The position numbers were made by a program, and so were the translations under genes. DNA of 64,000 nucleotides, from assembly GCF_900117395.1 (NCBI RefSeq), contig NZ_FPEG01000003.1, forward strand, positions 806,001 through 870,000, given 5' to 3'. The notes below the pieces were generated by a model. It saw only the letters and a program-made list of their open reading frames with translations, searched no databases and was not told the origin of the DNA. Shown here piece by piece: positions 51,459 to 60,150 of this stretch (position 1 is the first letter of the stretch; each line of letters opens with the position of its first letter). The stretch is from Agrococcus sp. Marseille-P2731. GTDB taxonomy: Bacteria; Actinomycetota; Actinomycetes; Actinomycetales; Microbacteriaceae.

Positions 51459-52076
51459 ATGACTCCGCACACGGAGGGCAGCACGGCCACGCTCGACACG
51501 AGCGTGCGCGGCACGACGGAAGCGCGCGCCCTGCGCCGCCTCGCGCGCCGAGAGCTGCACCGCTCGCGCTCCCTGTCGGCGAGCGCGGCGCTCTGGATCA
51601 CCGCTCTCGCCGTCGCGGCGACCGCTGCGCTGCTGCTGCTCGAGCGCACGGGGACCACGGTTCCCGGGCTCGCGCTGCCCGGCAGCGCCGAGATCGCGAC
51701 GCTGGCTGGCGGCGCGGGCGCCGTCGGGCTGGCGATCGGCGCGGCAGCAGTGGTGCTCGGCGCCGCCCTGCTCGTCGCCGCGCTGACGCCGGCTCGTCGT
51801 CGCAGGCACGCCCTGCAGCGGCCCGGCATGGCGATGCTCGCCGATGACGCCCTGCTCGCGAGCGCCATCTCCCGCGCAGCATCCCGCGGCTCACGCCTGC
51901 CGCTCGACCGCGCTCGCACCTCGCTCGGCCGCGCCGCAGCGATGGTCGCCCTACACCCGCAGAGCGGCTTCTCGAGCGACGCCCCCGCGGCCGACGCTGC
52001 CGTGCGCTCGCTCATCGAGTCGCTGCGACCCACGCCTGGTCTGCGCGTGGTCGTCCGAGAGGAGCGCAGCGCATGA
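51459..52076 (+). CDS. DUF6286-like membrane protein
   Basis: A 205-residue protein with a basic N-terminal tail (RRLARRELHRSRS), two membrane helices (about 42-62 and 80-108) and a cytoplasmic domain ending SLIESLRPTPGLRVVVREER. This matches the DUF6286 proteins found in actinobacterial Asp23 loci. ATG 51459 has AGGA upstream. It overlaps the AmaP-like gene by 4 bp. Confidence 0.7.
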   Translation: MTPHTEGSTATLDTSVRGTTEARALRRLARRELHRSRSLSASAALWITALAVAATAALLLLERTGTTVPGLALPGSAEIATLAGGAGAVGLAIGAAAVVLGAALLVAALTPARRRRHALQRPGMAMLADDALLASAISRAASRGSRLPLDRARTSLGRAAAMVALHPQSGFSSDAPAADAAVRSLIESLRPTPGLRVVVREERSA

Positions 52077-52618
52077 GCGGCTCCTCCCGCATCCTGAACC
52101 GGGTGCTGCTGGCCGTGCTGGGAATCGCCTGGCTCGCAGCGGGCTCGCTCGTGCTGCTGTGGCACCTGCAGCCGGAGGCAGTGATCGCTGCCCTCGCCCC
52201 GCTCGCGGCACCCGCGGCGCAGCTCGACTGGCCGATCGTCGCCGCAATCGCCGGCGCGGCACTCATCCTCATCGCGGCGATCCACACCGCGACCAGGGGC
52301 CGCGGCCGCAGCGACGACGCGCTCGTCGCCGGATCGATCACGGTCGACAAGCACGCCGTGCGCGACGTCTTCCGCGCCGAGCTCGGCGAGCACCCCGACC
52401 TGCTCGACCTCGACGTGCAGCCCTGGCGGACACGTGGGCGCGAGGCGTGGCAGGTCACCCTGCGCGTGCGTCGCGGCGCTCGGCTCGACGAGCTCGCCGA
52501 CCGGGCAGCGGCCGCCGCCGAGGGCACCCGCGCACGGCTGGGCGCTGCGGCGCCCATCCTCATCCACCTCAGCGGCGGGCTGCGCTCAGCCGTCGCTCAC
52601 GCTCGACGGGCCGAATGA
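52073..52618 (+). CDS. AmaP-like alkaline-shock membrane anchor
   Basis: A 181-residue protein with two N-terminal helices (about 8-30 and 50-68) and a C-terminal domain (about 85-180; ITVDKHAVRDVFRAELGEHPDLLDLDVQPW). This topology is that of AmaP, which anchors Asp23 to the membrane. It is the last coupled gene of the plus-strand Asp23 operon. Confidence 0.72.
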   Translation: MSGSSRILNRVLLAVLGIAWLAAGSLVLLWHLQPEAVIAALAPLAAPAAQLDWPIVAAIAGAALILIAAIHTATRGRGRSDDALVAGSITVDKHAVRDVFRAELGEHPDLLDLDVQPWRTRGREAWQVTLRVRRGARLDELADRAAAAAEGTRARLGAAAPILIHLSGGLRSAVAHARRAE

Positions 52619-52690
52619 CCCGTCGCCCTGCGACGCATCCGCACCGCAGGCAACGCGCGTCGAATCGCGCACCCATCGAAGGAGGCCCCC

Positions 52691-52876
52691 GTGGGCATGG
52701 ACGACAAGATCCGCAACAAGGCTGAGGAGCTCGGCGGCAAGGCCAAGGAGGCCTTCGGCGACCTCACGAACAACGAGCGCCTCGAGGCCGAGGGCCAGGC
52801 CGACCAGGCCGGCGCCAAGGCCAAGCAGGCCGGCGAGCACGTGAAGGATGCGGCCAAGGACGCATTCGGCAAGTGA
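52691..52876 (+). CDS. CsbD family stress protein
   Basis: A 61-residue hydrophilic helical protein: MGMDDKIRNKAEELGGKAKE, TNNERLEAEGQADQAGAKAK, GEHVKDAAKDAFGK. GTG 52691 has GGAGG 5 nt upstream; ATG 52697 is the alternative. CsbD proteins accumulate in general stress. It lies 72 bp after the AmaP-like gene and is followed by a strong hairpin. Confidence 0.88.
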   Translation: MGMDDKIRNKAEELGGKAKEAFGDLTNNERLEAEGQADQAGAKAKQAGEHVKDAAKDAFGK

Positions 52877-52882
52877 GCCACC

Positions 52883-52917
52883 GAGCGGCCCCCGTCGAGC
52901 TCCGGCGGGGGCCGCTC
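52883..52917. terminator. 12-bp perfect hairpin terminator
   Basis: Arms 52883-52894 and 52906-52917 (GAGCGGCCCCCG and its exact partner) around an 11-nt loop, 6 bp after the CsbD stop. Confidence 0.75.
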
Positions 52918-52971
52918 CGCTCGTTCGCCGCGAGCGGATGCGGCGCGCTCGAGCGCCAAGTGGGGTACGGG

Positions 52972-52977
52972 TAGGAT
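52972..52977 (+). promoter_or_regulatory. -10 box of hemA, leaderless type
   Basis: TAGGAT ends 6 nt before GTG 52984 and there is no ribosome site between. No good -35 hexamer is visible. Confidence 0.5.
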
Positions 52978-52983
52978 GGTCCA

Positions 52984-54405
52984 GTGCTGATCTGCCTCAC
53001 GGCGAGCCACAAGAACGCCGACTTCACCGCTCTCGAGACTCTGTCGACCGCAGACGCAGCCCAGCTCCCCACCGCGTTCGCCGCGCATCCCGCCGTGGAC
53101 GGCGCCGTCGTGATCTCCACCTGCAACCGCTTCGAGGTCTACCTCGACGTGCAGACCGACAAGGATGCCGCGGAGGCCGCGGGCATCGCACAGACGGCGG
53201 CAGCGGATGCGCTGGGCTTCCACCACCCGGAGGCCCTGGAGCCGCTCACCGACGTGCGCGCCGCCGAGCACCTCTTCTCGGTCGCGGCGGGCCTCGAGTC
53301 GGTCGTCATCGGTGAGGGCGAGATCGCCGGGCAGGTGCGCCGAGCGCTCTCCTCCGCGCAGGAGGCCGGCACCACGAGCCCGCACCTCGAGCGCCTCTTC
53401 CAGCGGGCCTCCGAGACCCAGCGCGGCATCAAGAACCGCACCGGCATCGGCGAGGCGGGCCGCTCGATCGTGCGCCTCGCGCTCGACCTCGCGAGTGCCC
53501 GCGTCGACCTCGCCGACGCCCGCGTGCTGCTCGTCGGCACCGGCCGCTTCGCCGGCATCTCGCTCGCCGAGCTGCGCCGCCGCGGCGCCAAGAGCGTCGA
53601 GGTGTGGAGCCCCTCCGGCCGCGGCAACGGCTTCGCCCGCAGCCACGCGATCGGCCACGTCGACGGCCGCGACGCGGCCCTCGCCGCGGCGACCGCCGAC
53701 GTCATCGTCACCTGCACGAGCGCCGACGGCTTCGTCGTCGACGCCGAGCTCCTGACCGCCGGGCGGCAGCAGCTCGCGGCGACCCACGCCTTCCCGGGCT
53801 CCGCTGCCCGCGACCACGACGCATCCGGCTGCCCCATGCGCCTCCTCACGGCGGGCGCCTCGATCGCAGACGCGCACCGCGCGACCACGACGGCCCCCCT
53901 CGGCTGCCCCGTGCACGCCGGCGGCGCGACCGCCGTCGCCGAGTGCCCGGTCGAGCACGGCCGCGCCGCCCAGCTCGTCATCGACATGGGCATGCCCCGC
54001 AACGTCGACCCCGACGTCGCCACGGTGCACGGGGTCGAGCTGCTCGACCTCGAGACCATCCGCCTGCACGCGCCCCTGGAGCACCTCACGGCCACCGAGG
54101 ATGCCCGCGGCCTCGTCCGCAAGGCCGCGCGCCGCTTCGAGCGCGGCACCGCCGAGCGCCAGGTCGGGCCTGCGATCGCGGCGCTGCGCCAGCACGTCGA
54201 GGAGGCCATGGAGGCCGAGCTCGAGCGCATCGCGAAGCGCGGCAGCGAGGCAGAGCGCAAGGCTGCCGAGCAGGCGCTGCGCCACTTCGCCGGGGTGCTG
54301 CTGCACAAGCCCACCGTGCGCGCCCGCGAGCTCGCGGCCGAGGGCCGCCACGACGACTTCCTCTCGGCCATCGACGCGCTGTACGGCATCGACGACGTCG
54401 CCTAG
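52984..54405 (+). CDS. hemA: Glutamyl-tRNA reductase with Cys-Pro insertion
   Basis: A 473-residue GluTR that reduces Glu-tRNA to glutamate semialdehyde, the first and usually rate-limiting step of this pathway. Catalytic Cys47 (VISTCNRFEVY), GEGEIAGQVRRAL, NADPH motif LLVGTGRFAG (182-191) and dimer helix at the C-terminus. Between VVDAELL and LVIDMGMPRNVDP there is an insertion of about 50 residues (262-326) with three Cys-Pro motifs: Cys283-Pro, Cys308-Pro-Val-His and Cys321-Pro-Val-Glu-His. Cys-Pro is the core of haem regulatory motifs, so direct haem sensing is plausible. The gene is divergent from hemE by 4 kb. Confidence 0.95.
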   Translation: MLICLTASHKNADFTALETLSTADAAQLPTAFAAHPAVDGAVVISTCNRFEVYLDVQTDKDAAEAAGIAQTAAADALGFHHPEALEPLTDVRAAEHLFSVAAGLESVVIGEGEIAGQVRRALSSAQEAGTTSPHLERLFQRASETQRGIKNRTGIGEAGRSIVRLALDLASARVDLADARVLLVGTGRFAGISLAELRRRGAKSVEVWSPSGRGNGFARSHAIGHVDGRDAALAAATADVIVTCTSADGFVVDAELLTAGRQQLAATHAFPGSAARDHDASGCPMRLLTAGASIADAHRATTTAPLGCPVHAGGATAVAECPVEHGRAAQLVIDMGMPRNVDPDVATVHGVELLDLETIRLHAPLEHLTATEDARGLVRKAARRFERGTAERQVGPAIAALRQHVEEAMEAELERIAKRGSEAERKAAEQALRHFAGVLLHKPTVRARELAAEGRHDDFLSAIDALYGIDDVA

Positions 54406-54420
54406 GCGCGGTCTCGCCGC

Positions 54421-55884
54421 GTGACAGAGCCCTTCGAGTCCGGCGCAGAGCCGACCACCGGCGCCCACGGCATCCTGCCGCCCGCTGGCGCACAGCTGCC
54501 GGGCCAGAGCGCGGCAGCTGATGATGGCGCTGCGGGCGACGGGGCAGGCGTCGGCGAACCCCTGAAGCGCCGCCGCTTCGTCGACCTCGCCCCGCTGCGG
54601 GCCTCGCCGGTCTTCGCGCGCCTCTGGATCGGCAACGCCATCAGCGGCATCGGGGCGCAGATGACGATCGTGGCCGTCGGGCTGCAGATCTTCGACATGA
54701 CGCAGAGCACCATGATGGTCGCGCTCGTCGGCGGCGTCGCCCTGCTGCCGATGGTGGTCGCGGGCCTCTGGGGCGGCATGCTCGCCGACGCGTTCGATCG
54801 GCGGCTGGTCCTCATCATCTCGAGCCTCACCGGCTGGGCGGCCGTGCTGGGGCTCGTCGCGCTCTCCACGTGGGACGCGATGCTCATCGACGCCGGCGAG
54901 CGCGCGGTGGTCTGGCCCTTCTACGTGCTCACGACGATCAACACCGTCGCGCACACCATCTCGGGTGCGACGCGCAGCGCCGTCACCCCGCGCATCCTGC
55001 CCGCGCACCTCATCTCCCGCGCCGCCGCGCTCAACGGCATCGCCATGGGCATCATGCTCACGGTCGGCCCGGCCGCGGCAGGGGTGCTCGTGGCGGGGGT
55101 CGGCCTGCCGATCACCTTCGCGATCGACGCGGTGCTGTTCACGGCCGGCTTCCTCGGCATCATCGGGCTGCCGAAGCTGCCGCCGCTCGGCGCGGTCGTC
55201 CGGCCGGGGCTCGCGTCGCTGCTCGACGGCGTCGCGTTCATGCGGCAGGCGCCCAACATCCGCATGTCGTTCATCGTCGACATCATCGCCATGACCTTCG
55301 GGCGGCCCTTCGCCCTGCTGCCGGCGGTCGGTGCCGTCGCGATCGGCGGCGGGCCCGTCACGGTCGGCGTGCTCACGGCGGCGGCCGCGGTCGGCACGCT
55401 GCTGGCGAGCGTCTTCTCGGGCCCGGTGGCGCACGTGCACCGCCACGGCCTCGCCGTGTCGCGGTCGATCATGCTCTACGGCGGCTTCGTCACGCTGCTG
55501 GGCGCGGTGATCCTGGCGATGGCGATCGGATGGGGCGGGCCGGTCGGGCCGGAGTGGCCGGACGTGTCCTGGGTCGCGCTGGGCGTCGCAGCGGTCGCGT
55601 TCGCGGGCATGGGCGCGAGCGACGAGATCAGCGCGATCTTCCGCTCGACGATGATGCTGACCGCAGCCCCCGACGACATGCGCGGTCGCACGCAGGGCCT
55701 GTTCATGGTGGTCGTCGCGGGCGGGCCCCGCATCGGCGATCTCTACGCCGGAGCCGCCGCGACGCTCATCGCGCTGTGGGCTCCGCCGCTGTTCGGCGGG
55801 CTCGTCATCGTCGTGCTGATCGCCGTCGTGACGCGCGCGCAACGCTCGTTCCTTGCGTACGACGCGCGCAATCCGACGCCCTGA
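54421..55884 (+). CDS. MFS exporter (EntS-like)
   Basis: A 487-residue major facilitator with a 50-residue polar Gly/Ala-rich N-terminus and about 12 helices. WIGNAISGIGAQMTIVAVGLQIFDMT and GLWGGMLADAFDRR are typical of the TMR/EntS-like subfamily. GTG 54421 lies 15 bp after hemA. It may export a siderophore, porphyrin or drug; the proximity to hemA is suggestive but not evidence. Confidence 0.82.
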   Translation: MTEPFESGAEPTTGAHGILPPAGAQLPGQSAAADDGAAGDGAGVGEPLKRRRFVDLAPLRASPVFARLWIGNAISGIGAQMTIVAVGLQIFDMTQSTMMVALVGGVALLPMVVAGLWGGMLADAFDRRLVLIISSLTGWAAVLGLVALSTWDAMLIDAGERAVVWPFYVLTTINTVAHTISGATRSAVTPRILPAHLISRAAALNGIAMGIMLTVGPAAAGVLVAGVGLPITFAIDAVLFTAGFLGIIGLPKLPPLGAVVRPGLASLLDGVAFMRQAPNIRMSFIVDIIAMTFGRPFALLPAVGAVAIGGGPVTVGVLTAAAAVGTLLASVFSGPVAHVHRHGLAVSRSIMLYGGFVTLLGAVILAMAIGWGGPVGPEWPDVSWVALGVAAVAFAGMGASDEISAIFRSTMMLTAAPDDMRGRTQGLFMVVVAGGPRIGDLYAGAAATLIALWAPPLFGGLVIVVLIAVVTRAQRSFLAYDARNPTP

Positions 55885-56021
55885 ACCGCAGCCGCGCAGA
55901 CTCGCGATTCTCTGCCTCCGAGCCTGAGGAAACTGAAAGATAAGACTTGCTCACTCTTGGGCAGTCCGCGCAGGTGCGCGACTAGCGTTTGGTGCGCCGC
56001 CCGCAAAAGATCGGAAAAGTC

Positions 56022-58097
56022 ATGTCTCCAGAGCGCCTGAGAAGCGCCGTGCGACAGCCGCTTCTCTCCACCGAGAACCTCGCCCTCGCCGCCCCGACCC
56101 AGGTGTGGTCGGCGCAGGACGGCTCCATGACCGCGCCCTCCCACGGCGTCTTCCACGGCGACTGGCGCTACGTCTCCGGCATCGAGCTGCGCGTCGACGG
56201 CCTGCTCGTCGAGCCGCTCGCAGCCGCTGACGAGGACGGCGGCACCGTCTTCCGCGCGCTCGCGCTCGATCCCTCCACCCGGCGCGCGCGCACCCGCGTC
56301 ACCGTCGAGCAGCTGCGTCATGCGCACTCCGGCGGGATGGTGGAGCGAGCGACCATCATCAACGGCGGCGACGACCCGATCGACGTGCTCGTCGAGCTCG
56401 CCTGCCGCATCGAGCTCGCGCCCACCGCCTCGGTCGAGGCCGGCGCGCCCGACGCCGCCGACATCACGCTCGACCTCTTCGACGACGAGGCGATCGCCAC
56501 CGACGGCGTCCGCTCGGTGAGCGTGCGCAGCGACGGCGGCAGCGTGCGCCTCGAGGGTCACCGCGTCGTGGTCTCGCAGCGGGCGCGCATCGCACCGGAG
56601 GACTGGCTGGGCATCACGCTCGAGCTCGAGATCGACGATCCCTCGCTCGCGTTCCACGGTGCCACCGGCACGCATCTCGACGAGCCGCTGCCGACGGGCA
56701 GGGTCGCGCTCGACCGCTGGGCCGAGCGCGCCACGATCGACCTCGAGCACCTGCTGCTCGACGCGGGGCACGGCCCGTTCCCCGCAGCGAGCGCCCCCTG
56801 GCACATGACGCTGGTCGCGCGCGACGCGCTCATCGCGAGCCGCCTGCTGCTGCCGCTGGGCACCGAGGTCGCCGAGGGCACGCTGCGCACCCTCGCCGCC
56901 AGGCAGGGCGTGCAGCTCGACGCGTCCACCCGCGAGGAGCCGGGCCGCATCCTGCACGAGATCCGTCAGGGCGCCACCGAGGCGCCCCGACCCGGTGTCG
57001 AGCCTCCGCCCGTCTTCGCCGGCTCCGTCGACGCGACGCCGCTCTGGGTCGCACTGCTGCACGACGCCTGGCGCGCCGGCCTGCCGCTCGAGGTCGTGCG
57101 CGAGCTGCGCACGGCGCTGCACGCGGCGCTCGGCTGGATGCGATCGCACACGCGCGACGGACTGCTCATCAGCCCGGACGAGCAGTGCCTCGGCGTGACC
57201 GGCAAGGACGCGCACGACGACGACTGCCAGCGCCTCGACGGCAGCCGCAGCGGCATCGCCATGGCGCAGGTGCAGGGCCTCGCGTGCCGCGCGGCGGTCG
57301 GCGCGGCCGACCTGCTCGACGCGCTCGGCGACGACGGGGAGCCCTGGCGCGCATGGGCAGAGGAGATGCGCGAGCGGTTCCGCGCGTCGTACTGGGTCAC
57401 GGTGGCAGAGGATCGCTTCCCCGCCATGGCGCTCGACGCCGACGGTATCCCGGTGCCGACGCTCGTGAGCGACATCGGCCACCTCATCGGCACCACGCTG
57501 CTCGACGCGGCAGAGGAAGCCGAGGTCGCGCAGCTGCTGCTCGACGAGCGGCTCTCCTCGGGCTTCGGCCTGCGCACCATGGCGACCGATGCCGAGCAGT
57601 ACTGGCCGCTCGCGCACCACTGCGGCTCGGTCTGGCCGCACGACACCGCGATCGCCATCGAGGGGCTGCTGCGAGCAGGGCTCGTCGATGTGGCGGCGCA
57701 GCTCGCGGCCCAGCTCGAGCGCGCGGCGGATGCGTTCGACGGCCGGGTGCCGGAGGTCTACGCGGGCTACGGCACCGACGAGACCGAGATCCCGATCCCG
57801 CTCCCGGGTGCGCGTGCGCCGCAGGCGTGGGCCGCGGCATCCGTCGTGCCCGTGCTGCGCGCCGTGATCGAGGCGGAGGCCGCGCGGGCGCCGATGGCCG
57901 AGCGCCACCTGGCGGCGGTCGCGACGCTGAGCAGGCGCGGCAACGGGATGGACTCCGACACGGATGGCGCTGGCTCGGAGTCGGCGTCGAGCGGGCCCGA
58001 GCCCATCGAGATCAACGCGGGCGCGCGCGGCTCGGCGACGTCGCGGCAGCATCCGCACCTGCACCTCGTGCCGCCGCTGCCGCTGCCGCAGGGCTGA
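56022..58097 (+). CDS. Glycogen debranching-type glycosidase (GDE/trehalase-like fold)
   Basis: A 691-residue protein. Residues about 10-200 form the N-terminal GDE_N_bis beta domain (GVFHGDWRYVSGIELRVDG...VTVEQLRHAHSGGMVERA). Residues about 320-620 form an (alpha/alpha)6 barrel of the amylo-alpha-1,6-glucosidase type with LISPDEQCLGVTGKDAHDDD, RLDGSRSGIAMAQVQG and the conserved HHCGSVWPHDTAIAIEGLLRAG. It probably trims alpha-glucans or trehalose-like sugars. ATG 56022 has GGAAA 8 nt upstream; TAGCGT at 55983-55988 is a possible -10 box. Confidence 0.85.
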   Translation: MSPERLRSAVRQPLLSTENLALAAPTQVWSAQDGSMTAPSHGVFHGDWRYVSGIELRVDGLLVEPLAAADEDGGTVFRALALDPSTRRARTRVTVEQLRHAHSGGMVERATIINGGDDPIDVLVELACRIELAPTASVEAGAPDAADITLDLFDDEAIATDGVRSVSVRSDGGSVRLEGHRVVVSQRARIAPEDWLGITLELEIDDPSLAFHGATGTHLDEPLPTGRVALDRWAERATIDLEHLLLDAGHGPFPAASAPWHMTLVARDALIASRLLLPLGTEVAEGTLRTLAARQGVQLDASTREEPGRILHEIRQGATEAPRPGVEPPPVFAGSVDATPLWVALLHDAWRAGLPLEVVRELRTALHAALGWMRSHTRDGLLISPDEQCLGVTGKDAHDDDCQRLDGSRSGIAMAQVQGLACRAAVGAADLLDALGDDGEPWRAWAEEMRERFRASYWVTVAEDRFPAMALDADGIPVPTLVSDIGHLIGTTLLDAAEEAEVAQLLLDERLSSGFGLRTMATDAEQYWPLAHHCGSVWPHDTAIAIEGLLRAGLVDVAAQLAAQLERAADAFDGRVPEVYAGYGTDETEIPIPLPGARAPQAWAAASVVPVLRAVIEAEAARAPMAERHLAAVATLSRRGNGMDSDTDGAGSESASSGPEPIEINAGARGSATSRQHPHLHLVPPLPLPQG

Positions 58098-58218
58098 GGG
58101 GCCGCGAGGCGCATCCTCCGCTGCGTGCTGACGCTGACCTTGGCGCAGGCAGATCGGTGGGGCTGCCGCCCGTTCGCACCCGTCGGGTCGTGTCAGTGGT
58201 CGATGCGACACTTCGCCC

Positions 58219-59955
58219 ATGACGAGGGATGCGGTGCGGCAGCAAGGGCCGGAGGGCGCGGTCGGTGCGGCGAGCTTGGGTGCCGCGCCTGCTGTCGCGC
58301 GGGTTGCCTCGCCGCCGGCGCCGACGCTGCCGCCGCACCGGGTGCCGGTGCCGTTCGCGCCTGACTTCTTCGACGGCCCGACGTGGCTGCGCGGCGGGCC
58401 GCACCCGCTCGACGCGGCTGCGGCCGTGCCGTCTGGCGAGCGTGCGGTCGCGGCTGAGGCTGAACCGATCCCTCCCGCCCCGGTGACGGGTCGTGATGTG
58501 GCCGAATCGGCGATGCGTGCCGTGGTCGAGATCGATGTGGCGATCGCGAGCCTGGAGGCGATGCGGGTGCGGTTCCTCGCCGGCATCGGGCACGTCGCGG
58601 TCGAGGATGCGCTCGAGGAGCGCCTCGACCCGGGCGTCGGCGTGCGCGAGGTCGCCTGCGAGCTGGCGCTGATGGAGCGCCGCAGCGACCGCACCCTCGA
58701 GGCGAACATCAGTCACGCGATGGAACAGGTCGCCGCATGGCCGGCGACGGTGCACGCGTGGGGCGAGGCGCGCATCCACCGCGGACACGTCGGCGTGATC
58801 ACCGAGATCGGCGGAGCCATCCAAGACCCCGAAGGCCGGGCCGCGTTCGAGGAGGCGCTGCTACCGCACGCCGAGCAGACCACGCCCGGCCGCCTGCGAG
58901 CCATCGCGCGCCGCGAGCTCGAGCGGCACCTGGAGCAGCCGCTCGCGGCCCGGCATCGGTCGGCCAGGGATCGTCGGGGTGTGTTCCAGAAGGAGCTCGA
59001 CGACGGCATGTCGCGGCTCGAGCTGATCGCCCCGACCGTGCTCGTGGCCGCGACTCACGATCGGCTGACGCAGATGGCCAAGGCCACCCTCCGCGCCGCC
59101 GACGCCAGCGGAGAGGGCAAGGACCCGCGCACCTTCGACCAGCTCCGCGCAGATCTGATGTGCGATCTGCTGCTCACCGGCGACCCCGCCGGCGCCACAA
59201 TCGACGCCATCCGAGCAGACGTCACGATCGTCATGCCCGCCGACGTCCTCGTCGGTGTCGACGACGGCGACACCGACCGAGACCGCACCGCCGGCGACAC
59301 CGACGGCACTGCCGACGACGCTGTGAGTGACGCCGCTGTGAGTGACGCGGCGCAGCGCCCCAGTGTTGGTGGCGAAGTGTCCAGCCGGGCGCGTTCCGCC
59401 GACGTCGGCCGCGATCAGCGGACCCGCAGACGAACGGCCGCGGTCGCGCGGCTCTCCACCGGCGCCCCCGTCGACCCCGAGACCGCTAGGCGGCTCGCCG
59501 AGCGCGCGACCGCCTGGACGCGCCTGTTCACCGACCCCCTCACCGGCCACGTCACCGCCGTCGACACCTACGTGCCCTCCAAGCGGCTCAAGCAGCTCCT
59601 CCGAGCCAGAGACCAGCACTGCAGATGGCCCGGCTGCGGCCAACGCGCACACCGCAGCGACCTCGACCACACCATCCCCTGGACCGACGGCGGCACCACC
59701 GACACCGGCAACCTCGCCCACCTCTGCAGACGACACCACACCCTCAAAGGCGCACAGCTCTCCGGCGCCAGACGCTGGAAGGTCCACCAGCGCTCACCAG
59801 GCGTCCTCGCCTTCACCTCACCCATGGGGGAGACGTATGTGGACGAGCCGCCAGAGGTGAGGCCGGTGTTCCGCGAGCGCGAGCCTGAGCGTGAACCCGA
59901 GCCGCAGGTGTGGGGCACCGAGGTCAGCGAAACCGCGCGGCCGCTGCCCTTCTGA
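58219..59955 (+). CDS. DUF222 (13E12 repeat) HNH endonuclease-like protein
   Basis: A 578-residue protein. The DUF222 domain spans about 90-330 (EIDVAIASLEAMRVRFLAGIGHVAVE; TPGRLRAIARRELERH), and the HNH nuclease about 460-515: HCRWPGCGQRAHRSDLDHTIPW, then LAHLCRRHHTLK. The family is multicopy in Microbacteriaceae and mycobacteria, and its role is unknown. From about 59160 the codon use changes: five AGA arginine codons and many CAC/ACC-rich runs appear in about 120 codons, unlike neighbours. A 43-bp hairpin repeat follows. Signs of mobility or gene conversion. Confidence 0.9.
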   Translation: MTRDAVRQQGPEGAVGAASLGAAPAVARVASPPAPTLPPHRVPVPFAPDFFDGPTWLRGGPHPLDAAAAVPSGERAVAAEAEPIPPAPVTGRDVAESAMRAVVEIDVAIASLEAMRVRFLAGIGHVAVEDALEERLDPGVGVREVACELALMERRSDRTLEANISHAMEQVAAWPATVHAWGEARIHRGHVGVITEIGGAIQDPEGRAAFEEALLPHAEQTTPGRLRAIARRELERHLEQPLAARHRSARDRRGVFQKELDDGMSRLELIAPTVLVAATHDRLTQMAKATLRAADASGEGKDPRTFDQLRADLMCDLLLTGDPAGATIDAIRADVTIVMPADVLVGVDDGDTDRDRTAGDTDGTADDAVSDAAVSDAAQRPSVGGEVSSRARSADVGRDQRTRRRTAAVARLSTGAPVDPETARRLAERATAWTRLFTDPLTGHVTAVDTYVPSKRLKQLLRARDQHCRWPGCGQRAHRSDLDHTIPWTDGGTTDTGNLAHLCRRHHTLKGAQLSGARRWKVHQRSPGVLAFTSPMGETYVDEPPEVRPVFREREPEREPEPQVWGTEVSETARPLPF

Positions 59956-60017
59956 GGTCTCGCGGGTCGACGGCAGCCCTGGCTGGGCCTCGTGACGCGA
60001 GCGCCTGTGGTGCGCGG

Positions 60018-60128
60018 TCCGCCTCCTGCGGTCGTCGAAGCGCCACCAGCAGGCGCGCACTCCGCATCCTGTGGTGGTCGAAGCACCACCAGCGGGCGCC
60101 CGCTCCGGCTCCTTCGCTCATCGAAGGG
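60018..60128. repeat. 43-bp tandem hairpin repeat after the DUF222 gene
   Basis: Units begin at 60018, 60061 and 60104 (TCCGCCTCCTG, TCCGCATCCTG, TCCGGCTCCTT), each 43 bp, the third truncated. Unit 2 contains a 7-bp stem (60072-60078 with 60085-60091) around the loop CGAAGC. No gene lies in this 195-bp gap. Confidence 0.75.
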
Positions 60129-60150
60129 CGACCGACGCCGAGCTCGCCGG

